This document shows positions 1 through 9,178 of a stretch of DNA of 64,000 nt, one piece after another. Origin of the DNA: Bacteroidales bacterium. GTDB taxonomy: Bacteria > Bacteroidota > Bacteroidia > Bacteroidales > P3. Position numbers and translations under genes: made by a program. Within the stretch, counting starts at the first letter, position 1, and the number at the start of each line of letters is the position of its first letter. Under the pieces are notes generated by a model, which was not told where the DNA came from, did not search any database, and saw nothing but the letters and a program-made list of their open reading frames with translations. The stretch is taken from the NCBI GenBank assembly GCA_017480225.1, contig JAFVBB010000010.1, positions 56,748 through 120,747 of the forward strand, read 5' to 3'.

Positions 1-2058
1 ACCCTGGTCGAGGACGACCATCGCGGCAAATACCGCGTCGACCCTAAGCGCATTGACGACCTGCTGCCCAAGAACTACCTGGAGGGCACCATCGACATGA
101 AACAGGGCGGCAAGGCCTACGTCATACCCAACGAGGAGGGGCGCGAGGACGTGCAGATAGCGCCCAACAACACCGGCCACGCCCTGCACGGCGACACCGT
201 GCGCGTGCTCATGTTCCCACAGCGCAAGATGCACCGCCCCGAAGGCCGCGTGGTAGAGATAACACACCGCGCCAAGACCCGCTTCGTGGGCGTCATTCAG
301 CGGCAGGAGCGCTTCGCCTTCATGGTGAGCGACAGCCGCACCATGCAGGTGGACATCTTCATACACAACGACGACCTGGGAGGCGCCGAAGACGGCGAGA
401 AGGTGCTGGTCGAGATGACCGACTGGCCCGAGCGCATGAACAACCCCGTGGGGCGCGTGGTGAAACGGCTGGGACGCCCGGGCGACAACAACGTAGAGAT
501 GCAATCCATCCTGGCCGAATACGACTTCCCGCTCGACTTCCCGCCAGAGGCCGAGGCCGAGGCCGGACGGCTGCGCAGGCCCACAGCCAAGGAGACCGCC
601 TCGCGACGCGACTTCCGCGACGTCATGACCTTCACCATCGACCCTGCCGACGCCAAGGACTTCGACGACGCCCTCTCGCTGCGCAGGCTCGACAGCGGCA
701 GGCTTGAGGTGGGGGTGCACATAGCCGACGTGAGCCACTACGTCAGGCCAGGCTCGGCCATCGACCGCGAAGCCTACACCAGGGGCACAAGCGTCTACCT
801 CGTGGACCGCACCATCCCCATGCTGCCCGAGAAACTCTGCAACGAACTCTGCTCGCTGCGCCAGGACGAGGACAAGCTCTGCTTCAGCGTGGTCATGCAG
901 ATGGACGCCAAAGGCAAGGTGCACGACACATGGATCGGCAAGACCGTGATCCGAAGCAACAGCCGCATGGCCTATGAAGAGGCGCAGGCTGTCATAGAAA
1001 GCGGCCAAGCCGACAACGAGGTGCAACAGGCCATCCTCGACCTCCACTCGCTGGCGCAGCGCCTGCGTGCGGCGCGCTACAAGAACGGAGCCATCAACTT
1101 CGAAAGCCAGGAAGTGAAGTTCATACTCGACGACAACGCGCGCCCTACCGGCGTCTACATCAAGGAAAGCAAGGAGGCCAACTGGCTGATAGAGGAGTTC
1201 ATGCTGCTGGCCAACAGGCTGGTGGCCGAGCGTGTGGGCAAAGCTGCGCGCGGAGCCAAAAAAACATTCGTCTACCGCGTGCACGACGAGCCCAACCCCG
1301 AGAAGCTCAACACCTTCGTCGAGCTGGTGGGCAAACTGGGCTTCAGTATGCGCACCTCGAGCCGCAAAGCGCTGGCCGAAAGCTACAACACCCTTTTCCG
1401 CGACGTGGCAGGGCGCGGCGAGGAGCACATGGTCGACGCCATAGCCATACGCACCATGAGCAAAGCCTTCTACAGCACTGATAACATTGGCCACTACGGC
1501 CTCGGCTTCGCCTACTACACACACTTCACCTCGCCCATACGCCGCTACCCCGACCTCATGGTGCACCGTCTGCTCGAAGCCTACATGGATGGTCAGCCCT
1601 CGGTCAACGCCGACGAATACGAGGACTACTGCCGCCACTGCTCGGCCATGGAGAAACGCGCCTCCGACGCCGAGCGCGCCAGCGTGAAGTACAAGCAGGC
1701 CGAGTTCCTGGCCGACAAGCTGGGGCAGGTCTTCCCCGCCCTCATCAGCGGCGTGAGCAAATGGGGCATCTACGCCGAGATAGAAGGCAACAAATGCGAG
1801 GGCATGATACCCATCGGCTCGCTCAAGGACGACTACTACATGCTCGACGAGGACAACTACCAGGTCATCGGCCGTCGCACCGGGCGCACCTACAAGCTGG
1901 GCTACCCAGTGCAAATCCGCGTGAAGCGCGTGGACATGCTGAAGAAACAGATAGACTTCGAGATGGTCGACCCCGAGACCGAGCAGCCCCAGCCCGACCC
2001 GAAAAACGCACGCCGTCAGCAGAAACGCGGCGCCAAAAACCGCCAAAACAAACGCTGA
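1..2058 (+). CDS. rnr: Ribonuclease R (RNB-family 3'-5' exoribonuclease), 5' end outside the window
   Basis: The reading frame is open from base 1, so this is the C-terminal 685 residues of a longer protein; the ATG at 97 is internal. RNase R degrades structured RNA processively from the 3' end and acts in mRNA and rRNA turnover. The order seen is a cold-shock-type OB region, then the RNB catalytic domain with its acidic metal-binding cluster (DPADAKDFDDAL, near base 640) and the HYGLGF / HFTSPIRRYPDL signature near base 1495, then a C-terminal S1 domain (about bases 1735-1950) and a Lys/Arg-rich tail. Missing are roughly the first 30-50 residues. A perfect 50-bp inverted repeat starts 13 bases after the stop and could act as transcript end. 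RNase II is the alternative name, but the S1 domain plus basic tail favour RNase R. Confidence 0.95.
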   Translation, partial: TLVEDDHRGKYRVDPKRIDDLLPKNYLEGTIDMKQGGKAYVIPNEEGREDVQIAPNNTGHALHGDTVRVLMFPQRKMHRPEGRVVEITHRAKTRFVGVIQRQERFAFMVSDSRTMQVDIFIHNDDLGGAEDGEKVLVEMTDWPERMNNPVGRVVKRLGRPGDNNVEMQSILAEYDFPLDFPPEAEAEAGRLRRPTAKETASRRDFRDVMTFTIDPADAKDFDDALSLRRLDSGRLEVGVHIADVSHYVRPGSAIDREAYTRGTSVYLVDRTIPMLPEKLCNELCSLRQDEDKLCFSVVMQMDAKGKVHDTWIGKTVIRSNSRMAYEEAQAVIESGQADNEVQQAILDLHSLAQRLRAARYKNGAINFESQEVKFILDDNARPTGVYIKESKEANWLIEEFMLLANRLVAERVGKAARGAKKTFVYRVHDEPNPEKLNTFVELVGKLGFSMRTSSRKALAESYNTLFRDVAGRGEEHMVDAIAIRTMSKAFYSTDNIGHYGLGFAYYTHFTSPIRRYPDLMVHRLLEAYMDGQPSVNADEYEDYCRHCSAMEKRASDAERASVKYKQAEFLADKLGQVFPALISGVSKWGIYAEIEGNKCEGMIPIGSLKDDYYMLDEDNYQVIGRRTGRTYKLGYPVQIRVKRVDMLKKQIDFEMVDPETEQPQPDPKNARRQQKRGAKNRQNKR

Positions 2059-2071
2059 CGCCGCCCCAGGG

Positions 2072-2174
2072 CCGTCTGTTCTTCGATTGTTCTCCGATTG
2101 TTCTTCGATTGTTCTTCGATTATAAATCGAAGAACAATCGAAGAACAATCGGAGAACAATCGAAGAACAGACGG
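2072..2174. repeat. Perfect 50-bp inverted repeat built from 11-bp units (family A, copy 1)
   Basis: Left arm 2072-2121 and right arm 2125-2174 are exact reverse complements over 50 bases, separated by ATA. Each arm holds four 11-bp units (AATCGAAGAAC on one strand, one unit with G for A) and ends in CCGTCTG/CAGACGG. The bases after the right arm (about 2175-2210) resemble the flank of the second copy near 49.8 kb, so the element continues on that side. It lies 13 bases after rnr and could also work as a terminator or a 3'-end stabiliser. Confidence 0.9.
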
Positions 2175-2418
2175 TCTTGATATGGATCTGACACCTTGTT
2201 GATGCTGAGAATGAGTGACTTACAAGCACAACAGACACGAAGGAACCCCATTCGCAACTGAATATCAATGTTTTGCAACGCCATTTGCGGGGTGCAAATT
2301 CTGCAAAATGGACGAGTAATGCCTTTCTGGCAACAATGGCGTTGAATCCAAAAAATGACACAACGTCGGCAAAGAATGCATTGGAAGAATAAGTAAAGAC
2401 AACTGATAAAAAAAATTG
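2175..2418. other. Gene-free stretch between family A repeat and tRNA-Pro
   Basis: No convincing ORF. The first 35 bases are the one-sided flank of the family A element, sharing ACGGT.TTGATA.GGA and CCTTGTTG with the inverted copy at 49.75 kb. The rest is AT-richer and shows nothing I recognise. Confidence 0.5.
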
Positions 2419-2492
2419 TCGGGGTGAAAAGACTCGAACTTTCGACCCCTTGCACCCCATGCAAGTGCGCTAGCCAACTGCGCCACACCCCG
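2419..2492 (-). tRNA. tRNA-Pro (anticodon GGG)
   Basis: Read on the minus strand, the acceptor stem CGGGGTG pairs with CACCCCG and the discriminator is A. The D-arm (GGCGCAGTTGGCTAGCGC) and the T-arm (AAAGTTCGAGTCTTT) are normal. The anticodon stem CTTGC/GCAAG closes the loop ATGGGGT, giving anticodon GGG for proline codon CCC. The CCA tail is not encoded. Confidence 0.92.
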
Positions 2493-2527
2493 AACAATCT
2501 TGGTGATTTCCCTTTCGAAATCGGGTG

Positions 2528-2559
2528 CAAAAGTACTACTTTTCCGCAATCTGAACAAA
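2528..2559 (-). promoter_or_regulatory. Bacteroidetes-type promoter of tRNA-Pro
   Basis: On the minus strand there is TTTG (2559-2556), 20 bases, then TACTTTTG (2535-2528), matching the -33/-7 pattern TTTG/TAnnTTTG. The bases just after the -7 box, GCACCCGATTTC, are also present at the same place in front of tRNA-Asn (27.2 kb). Confidence 0.7.
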
Positions 2560-2697
2560 TATTTTTTTCACTTTGACGGCATCAGTGCACTTATAAAGCA
2601 CACTCTCAAATAATTAGGTACGCCGATTTTTTCAGCAAAAAGTCACTGCCACAGTGCATAAACACATCTGTGGCAGGGCTTTCAAAGCTTTTTTTGA

Positions 2698-4134
2698 TTA
2701 GTTGAGGACAACCGACAGGCGCGACTCTCCACTGCCGTCGGCACAGCCCTCGCCACCTGCGCACGCGCTGCGGAACTCGAACCCGACCGACTGCGGCACA
2801 CGCCCGGCAATGTAATCCTCCACCGCCTCGATGCGCCTGGCGGTGAGCAACGCGTTGAATTCCGCGTCGGCCAGCAGGTCGCAGCGCAGCGTGAATGTGG
2901 CCGAGAGGGTCGGGTTGTCGCAAAGGAAAGTAATCAGCGGCGCAAGCGCCTCCTGACCATGGCCGCTCAACTCGACCGAGGCACCCGGCCCGAAGATGTC
3001 GGCATAGACGAGCGGCCTGCCGACAGGAATGCCGTCGAGCACCACGTCGCGCCGACGCTCGCCAATGAGTAGCCCGGAGGGGTCGCGCCCGGCGGCCACA
3101 TCGAAGCGTGCCTGGAAGCGGTTGTCGGTCTGAACGACGACGCGGTATTGGCTACCGGCAGGCAGGACGACATGGTAATAGCCGCCTTTGTCGGCCACGG
3201 TGGAGCATACCTCGCGCCTGCCGTCGAAGGCCGAGACGTGAGCGCCGGGAATAGGCTTTCCATTCTCGTCGCCCACAAAGCCCCACAGGTGCTCGGCGTG
3301 GAGCGGGCCGGAGGCCGACAGAAGGTCGTGCCCGGCGCACCAGTACCAGCGCGCAGCCACGGTGTCGGCCACCATGGCGAAGCATTCCTGCCCCTGCCGG
3401 TTGAATGGCTCGGGCAGTCGTTGCACACGGCTGCGGCCGATTTGCAGCATACCCACAGTGTCGCCCACAACGCCGTCGGCAATCAGTCTTGTGGCGTAGA
3501 TGTTCAGGCGGCCGCGGCTGTCGGGACGGCCATTGGTGGAGAAGAATAGAAAGTCACCGGCGATGTGGGGGCAAATCTCGTCGGCCTGCGTGTTCACGCG
3601 CTCACCCATATTGGCCGGGGCCGACCACTTGCCGTCGTCGTAGACAGAATACCACAGGTCGTAGCCACCCAGGCTCTTGCCGCCGTCGCGCGAGGAAAAG
3701 ACCATAATACGGCCGTCAGTGGAGAATGTGAGCCCCTCCACGGCCATGCCCTGCGTGTCGACGCGCTTCGTGCGTAGCTTCTTGCCCTCGCGGCGGGCGA
3801 GGTAGAGCACAGGCGAGCCCTTCTTGTCGGGAGCCACATAATAGAGCTCGTCGCAGCCCGGACGCCTCACGGCATAGCACATATCCGCAGCCAGCGGGGC
3901 TATCAGCGTGTCGGGGCGTAGCCACACAACGTCGGCGCCCTTGCGCTCAGCCAGCAACATGACGCGCGACGACGAGGCATAAAGGCAGCTGTCGACAACC
4001 GAGAGCGACTGCAACTCTGCCGGAGCCACGGCCAGACGCTGCACCGAGGCGCTGAATGCCGACGGTTGCGCGGCGGCACGGAACGCAGTTGCCAGACAGC
4101 ACAGCGCCGCCAAAACCATGACCGAGCGCCTCAT
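2698..4134 (-). CDS. PorE-like envelope protein: beta-propeller (PD40), carboxypeptidase-regulatory fold, divergent OmpA-like C-terminus
   Basis: 478 residues with a signal peptide (about 1-22, cleavage after AAA or AQ; no lipobox). Residues about 60-230 hold PD40/WD40-like repeats (for example FSTDGRIMVFSSRDGG and GDFLFFSTNGR). About 275-360 look like a carboxypeptidase-regulatory domain (GFVGDENGKPIPGAHVSAFD). The last 110 residues have the layout of an OmpA peptidoglycan-binding domain but are divergent: the usual GHTD and NRRV motifs are degraded (RCDLLADAEFN, SRLSVV). The T9SS periplasmic protein PorE has a TPR region before the same three domains; this protein lacks the TPR part. It starts with ATGA overlapping the lon stop, so the two are translationally coupled. 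The T9SS role is inference. Confidence 0.65.
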   Translation of the reverse strand: MRRSVMVLAALCCLATAFRAAAQPSAFSASVQRLAVAPAELQSLSVVDSCLYASSSRVMLLAERKGADVVWLRPDTLIAPLAADMCYAVRRPGCDELYYVAPDKKGSPVLYLARREGKKLRTKRVDTQGMAVEGLTFSTDGRIMVFSSRDGGKSLGGYDLWYSVYDDGKWSAPANMGERVNTQADEICPHIAGDFLFFSTNGRPDSRGRLNIYATRLIADGVVGDTVGMLQIGRSRVQRLPEPFNRQGQECFAMVADTVAARWYWCAGHDLLSASGPLHAEHLWGFVGDENGKPIPGAHVSAFDGRREVCSTVADKGGYYHVVLPAGSQYRVVVQTDNRFQARFDVAAGRDPSGLLIGERRRDVVLDGIPVGRPLVYADIFGPGASVELSGHGQEALAPLITFLCDNPTLSATFTLRCDLLADAEFNALLTARRIEAVEDYIAGRVPQSVGFEFRSACAGGEGCADGSGESRLSVVLN

Positions 4135-6632
4135 TTCCGGCCTCTCTTTGACACGGCCTTCGTCGACGAGGGCACAAACGCCAGCGGCAGGGCCTCGTCG
4201 AGGCGCGAGATGTAGTGGAAACTCAACCCATCGACGTATGCGGCCTCAATCTCCTCAATGTCGCGCTTGTTGTCGCGGCACAGAATAATGTCGGTTATCC
4301 CGGCCCGTCGCGCGGCCAGTATTTTCTCCTTTATGCCGCCGACCGGGGTCACCTCGCCGCGGAGCGTGGCCTCGCCGGTCATGGCCACGTCTGGCCGCAC
4401 GGCGCGGTTGGTGAAAGCCGACACCATGGCCACGAACATGGTCACTCCGGCCGAAGGGCCGTCCTTCGGGGTGGCGCCTTCGGGCACATGTATGTGCACA
4501 TTGCTATCCTCGACAAGTTTGAAATCGATGCCAAGCGAGGCTGCGTTGCTCTTGATGTACTGGTGGGCAAGGGTGGCGCTCTCCTTCATAACGTCGCCGA
4601 GGTTGCCCGTCATGCTGACAGTGCCCTTGCCGGGGTTGAACGACGACTCGATGAACAATATCTCGCCCCCAACCGGCGTCCAAGCCAGACCTGTGACAAC
4701 GCCAACCTGTGGCTCGCGGCGCGCCCGCTCGCTGTTGTGTATGGGCAGGCCGAGCACTTTCTTCGTCTCGGCCTCACTCACGCGCGCAGTCGCCTTCTCA
4801 CCACTCTCGAGCAACACCACACGGTGGCGAACCAAACGGGCCAGTTGTTTCTCCAGTTGGCGCACACCACCCTCGCGGGTGTAGTCGTTGATTACCAGCC
4901 GTACAACATCGACAGGGAATTTCAGCGTGCGGCGGTCAATCACATTCTCCTTCATCAACTTTGGCAGCAGGTGGCGCTGGGCAATCTCGAGTTTCTCCTC
5001 CAGCACATAGCCGTTGAACTCGATAACCTCCATGCGGTCGAGCAGAGCCGGGTGAATGTCGGCCAAGCTGTTGGCCGTGGCAATGAAGAGCACCTGAGAG
5101 AGGTCGATGTCGATGTCGACGAAGTTGTCGTGGAAGTGGCAGTTTTGTTCCGGGTCGAGAACCTCAAGCAGCGCCGACGACGGATCGCCGTGGAACCCAC
5201 CACCCTGCACCTTGTCAATCTCGTCAAGCACAAACACAGGGTTGTTAACGCCAGCCTTGATAATCTCCTGCACGATGCGTCCGGGGAGGGCGCCGACATA
5301 TGTGCGGCGATGGCCACGGATTTCAGCCTCGTCATGAAGTCCACCAAGCGCAATGCGCCTGTAAGGACGTCCCAATGCCTCGGCAACAGAGCGGCACACT
5401 GAAGTCTTGCCAGTGCCCGGAGGCCCGACAAGGCAAAGCACCTGAGCCTTGGCGCTCATGCCGCGGTCGAATTGCCTGTGACGCACAGCAAGGTACTCGA
5501 CAATGCGCTCCTTCACATTGTTGATGCCATAATGGTCGCGATCCATGATACGCCTGGCTTCACTCAACGAGAACTCCTCCTCCACGCTACGGTTCCACGG
5601 CACATCAAGAAGAGTCTCAAGATAGCTGTATTGCAGGGAATAGTCGGGCGACATCGGCTGCAGGCGCGACAACTTGGAGAGCTCCTTGTTAAAAACAGTG
5701 GCCACATGCTTAGGCAGCATAGCCTTTGCCAAGCGCTTGCGGAACTGCTCGATGTCGCCGTGCGACATCGGGTTCTCTCCACCCTCGCCGAGCTCCTCCT
5801 GTATGACGTCCATTTGATGGCGCAAGAAGAACTCACGCTGCTGCCTGCCAATCACCTCCTGGGTTTTATTGTTAATCTCGCGGCGCAACTCCTCAAGCCC
5901 CCGCAATATCTCTATGCTCTCCAACAGCAGCGCGACCCTCTCGGGGTAAGAGGAGCAGGCCAGCAGGCTGCACTTCCTATCCAGGTCGTGGTCGAGGTTG
6001 GTGCACACGAAATTGATGAAGATACGGTCGCTTTTGATTTTAGTGAGCATCTCACCAGTGCCGTCTTCGGAGACACGGCTCTTTAGATAAGACGCATAGC
6101 TGCGCCGCACCGACTTCATAATGTTTTTGAAGTCGGGAGAGCCGATGTCGATGTCGCTCTCCTCTGCAATGCGCACGGTGCCTCTCATGTATGGCTCGAC
6201 ACTCGACGGCACAAAATCAGTGCATCTGACAACACCCTGCAGAATGGCAATAGTCACACCATCCTTGAAATCAAATGACTTCAGAACCTTGGCGACAACT
6301 CCATATTCATACAGGTTGTCGGGCATGGGTTCACGGTCTTCGTCGCGCTGTGTGAACACATATATGTACTTGTTTGAGCCCTTCACATCACGAAGCAGAT
6401 TGCGGGCCTTGTCTCGCTCGGCCGCTATCGGAACAATTACACCAGGCATCAGAACCTGGTCGAGCAGGGGAAGCATCGGCCTCTCTGTCCCCTCCAGGTC
6501 GTCGTGCATCAGAAGGTCTTCGTTGCCGTCCTCAAAAATAGGCACAATGTTGGCTTTAAGGCTGGTCTCCCCTGACAGGAAATCCTTCAGGTCGTCCGGC
6601 ATGTTGTCAATATCTATTATCTTGTCACTCAT
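4131..6632 (-). CDS. lon: ATP-dependent protease La (Lon)
   Basis: 833 residues, a normal length. Lon is a cytosolic homohexameric AAA+ serine protease that removes damaged and regulatory proteins. Seen in order: an N-terminal substrate-binding LAN domain (about 50-250), a coiled helical region, an AAA+ module with Walker A GPPGTGKT at 403-410 and Walker B VFVLDEID at 466-473, and a C-terminal protease domain with Ser727 in DGPSAG and Lys770 in GGIKEK, 43 residues apart as in the E. coli Ser/Lys dyad. Its stop overlaps the start of the next gene downstream by four bases. The acidic N-terminal 45 residues are an extension common in Bacteroidetes Lon. Confidence 0.97.
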   Translation of the reverse strand: MSDKIIDIDNMPDDLKDFLSGETSLKANIVPIFEDGNEDLLMHDDLEGTERPMLPLLDQVLMPGVIVPIAAERDKARNLLRDVKGSNKYIYVFTQRDEDREPMPDNLYEYGVVAKVLKSFDFKDGVTIAILQGVVRCTDFVPSSVEPYMRGTVRIAEESDIDIGSPDFKNIMKSVRRSYASYLKSRVSEDGTGEMLTKIKSDRIFINFVCTNLDHDLDRKCSLLACSSYPERVALLLESIEILRGLEELRREINNKTQEVIGRQQREFFLRHQMDVIQEELGEGGENPMSHGDIEQFRKRLAKAMLPKHVATVFNKELSKLSRLQPMSPDYSLQYSYLETLLDVPWNRSVEEEFSLSEARRIMDRDHYGINNVKERIVEYLAVRHRQFDRGMSAKAQVLCLVGPPGTGKTSVCRSVAEALGRPYRRIALGGLHDEAEIRGHRRTYVGALPGRIVQEIIKAGVNNPVFVLDEIDKVQGGGFHGDPSSALLEVLDPEQNCHFHDNFVDIDIDLSQVLFIATANSLADIHPALLDRMEVIEFNGYVLEEKLEIAQRHLLPKLMKENVIDRRTLKFPVDVVRLVINDYTREGGVRQLEKQLARLVRHRVVLLESGEKATARVSEAETKKVLGLPIHNSERARREPQVGVVTGLAWTPVGGEILFIESSFNPGKGTVSMTGNLGDVMKESATLAHQYIKSNAASLGIDFKLVEDSNVHIHVPEGATPKDGPSAGVTMFVAMVSAFTNRAVRPDVAMTGEATLRGEVTPVGGIKEKILAARRAGITDIILCRDNKRDIEEIEAAYVDGLSFHYISRLDEALPLAFVPSSTKAVSKRGRK

Positions 6633-6715
6633 CTTCTGTGTTTGTTGTCAGTTTGGATTACAGTAAACGCATTGCGCATTCATTGTTGTTTCAATACAAG
6701 GGGCAGCGCAAGTGC

Positions 6716-9178
6716 TCACTCTTCATGATAGTATACTCTTTTTACGCGCGGAGCCACAGCAGTCAACAGTTCATAGGGAATAGTGCCCGCTGCTGCAGCA
6801 TTGCGCTGCAGCAAGTCTCCCTCGCCAAATATCACCGCCCTGTCACCCTCCATGCAGGGTATATCTGTCACATCGACAAAACACATATCCATGCATATGC
6901 TGCCCACAATAGGAGCCTCGTGATGGTTGACAGACACCCTGCCCTTGCCGTTGCCAAGCCCCCTGTGTAAACCATCGGCATAGCCAATAGTAAGCACCGC
7001 AATGCGAGACGGGCGTTGCGCCACCCAACGGCGGTTGTAGCCGACAGAGTCGCCAGCCGGTATTTCCTTAATTTGCGAAATGCACGTCACCAAACGACTC
7101 ACCTGCCGCAACTGGCACTGCACCTCGGGCTCGGGAGCCACACCATATAGGCCAATACCAAGGCGCACCATATCCATCTGAGCATCCGGGAAACGTACAA
7201 TGCCCGACGAGTTGAGGATGTGCCTAATTCCTGGCAAACCCTCCGACCACTGACTCAAACGAGCTATTTGCATCCTGGTGAAGCCATCTTCCGCACCGTC
7301 CTCACTACATGCCAAATGCGAGAAAACGCTTTGCACACTTACGGTGGTGCCTATCTCATGCAAGCGGTCACGCAGTTTCTCTGTGTCGCTGCCTCCAAAG
7401 CCAAGCCGGTGCATACCAGTGTCGAACTCGACATGTATCGGGAAAGCGTCAACCTCATGTAGATGTAAGAAGTCCACAAATAGGTCGAGAATACGGAAGT
7501 TGTATATATCAGGCTCAAGCTTATAACGCACAATGTCGCCGAAAGCCGCAGGTTCCGGGTTCATCACCATAATCGGCAATGTAATGCCATTGCGGCGCAA
7601 TTCTACGCCCTCGTCGGCATAAGCCACGGTCAGATAATCCACCCTTTGAAACTGAAGAGCGTTCGCGATTTCTACCGTACCGGCCCCATAACTCGACGCC
7701 TTGACCATTGCCATCAGTTTGGTGCCCGCATCCAGACGCGAACGGAAGAAGTTCAGGTTGTGCGACAATGCATCCAAATTGACCTCCATCACTGTCTCGT
7801 GGCTTTTCCGCTGAAGGGTCTTTGCTATTCGCTCAAAAGAAAAAACACGTGCCCCCTTGAGGAGGATGGTCTCATTCCTAAACTTGCTAATATCGCATTG
7901 TTTCAGGAAATCATCGGTTGAGATATAGAACTGAGAGTCGATGCCATCAAATGCCTTTCGGCAGCGTGACACCATGGGGCCGATGCCAATGAATGTGTTG
8001 ATACCCCGCTGACGCAACTGGTCGGCAACCTGCGCATAAAGCTCGTCGTCGTTCATGCCCGCTTGCAGAATATCGCTCATTATCAGTGTACGCAGAAAAT
8101 GATGCTTCTGATGTGCCAAGTAATCGAGCGCGATTGTCAATGAGTTGAGGTCAAGCGAATAACTGTCGTTGATGAGCAAGCAATTGCCAGTGCCTTCATC
8201 CATCTCCATGCGCATCTCAACAGGAGTCAGTAAAGCACACCTTTTGGCAATCACTCCGGGCTCCATACCGAGCAGCAACAGCAATGCAATGCAATGCATG
8301 GCATTTTCCTGTGATGCGCGGTCAACGAAAGGAATGGTCACCTCAAAATGAGTCTCCCCATTGGTTCCTGCGGCAAGCCTAAGCCGTGATGTCTCGCCAT
8401 CAATATCCACCCAAAGCAGACGCAGGTCGCAGTCCTCGGTAGTGCCCCACGTGTAGAGCTCCACATGCCGGAAACTCTCTATTGTCGATACCGCAAGGTG
8501 GATATCCTTATGGTCTGCGCAATATATGAGCGATTTGCAGTGCGTGAACAGCTGTAGTTTCTCTGCTATCTTCTGTCCCCGGGTGAGGAAATTCTCATCA
8601 TGAGCTTGCCCAATATTCGTAAATATGCCTATCGTCGGCTCGATAACATGTTGCAGGGCGGTCATCTCACCAGCCTCACTGATACCCGCTTCAAATATTC
8701 CCATTTGATGACTGGCATCCATTTGCCAAACAGACAGTGGAACTCCAATCTGGGAATTGTAGCTCTTTGGGCTTGCCACCAAGCGCATGTCGGGTGAAAG
8801 CAATTGAACAAGCCAGTCCTTCACAATTGTCTTGCCATTGCTGCCTGTTATTCCAACCACTGGAATATTGAACATGCTACGCTTGCAGGCAGCCAGTCTT
8901 TGCATGGCAGCTACCACGTCGTTCACTCGCCAAATATTCGCGTCGTTATAATGGACAATGCAGTCGGCAGGAACCACGAATTGCCTCACTCCTGAACGAT
9001 AAAGCTCATCAATATAACGTGTGCCACTATTACGGCTTGTTGTAATTGCAAAGAACACTGTGCCTGCCGGACTGGCGAGCCTGCGGCTGTCGGTCAACAG
9101 TCGCTCTACGTCGGCATCAGGGTCGGCAACCACACATTCACGTGGTTTTACAATATCGGCAATATCCCTGGCTTTCAT
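6716..9178 (-). CDS. murF-alr: Fused MurF ligase / alanine racemase
   Basis: 820 residues joining two peptidoglycan precursor enzymes. The N-terminal half is UDP-MurNAc-tripeptide:D-Ala-D-Ala ligase (P-loop GITGSNGKT near residue 110), which adds D-Ala-D-Ala to the nucleotide precursor. The C-terminal half (from about 455) is a PLP alanine racemase, with the cofactor lysine in MVKASSYGAG and the catalytic-type tyrosine in SVGYNRRW, which makes D-alanine. I place the start at 9178, where ATG overlaps the upstream stop as TGATG; a longer frame to 9235 would run into the upstream gene. The fusion is known in Bacteroidetes. Both halves keep their active-site motifs. It lies downstream of the DUF2851 gene in one transcription unit. 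Confidence 0.93.
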   Translation of the reverse strand: MKARDIADIVKPRECVVADPDADVERLLTDSRRLASPAGTVFFAITTSRNSGTRYIDELYRSGVRQFVVPADCIVHYNDANIWRVNDVVAAMQRLAACKRSMFNIPVVGITGSNGKTIVKDWLVQLLSPDMRLVASPKSYNSQIGVPLSVWQMDASHQMGIFEAGISEAGEMTALQHVIEPTIGIFTNIGQAHDENFLTRGQKIAEKLQLFTHCKSLIYCADHKDIHLAVSTIESFRHVELYTWGTTEDCDLRLLWVDIDGETSRLRLAAGTNGETHFEVTIPFVDRASQENAMHCIALLLLLGMEPGVIAKRCALLTPVEMRMEMDEGTGNCLLINDSYSLDLNSLTIALDYLAHQKHHFLRTLIMSDILQAGMNDDELYAQVADQLRQRGINTFIGIGPMVSRCRKAFDGIDSQFYISTDDFLKQCDISKFRNETILLKGARVFSFERIAKTLQRKSHETVMEVNLDALSHNLNFFRSRLDAGTKLMAMVKASSYGAGTVEIANALQFQRVDYLTVAYADEGVELRRNGITLPIMVMNPEPAAFGDIVRYKLEPDIYNFRILDLFVDFLHLHEVDAFPIHVEFDTGMHRLGFGGSDTEKLRDRLHEIGTTVSVQSVFSHLACSEDGAEDGFTRMQIARLSQWSEGLPGIRHILNSSGIVRFPDAQMDMVRLGIGLYGVAPEPEVQCQLRQVSRLVTCISQIKEIPAGDSVGYNRRWVAQRPSRIAVLTIGYADGLHRGLGNGKGRVSVNHHEAPIVGSICMDMCFVDVTDIPCMEGDRAVIFGEGDLLQRNAAAAGTIPYELLTAVAPRVKRVYYHEE

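Noticed and set aside
2072-2174. CRISPR array or ordinary terminator as explanation of the rnr-adjacent repeat
   Set aside because: Units are 11 bp, contiguous and without spacers, arranged as an inverted repeat, and no cas gene is present. A second copy with a shared flank argues against a plain terminator.
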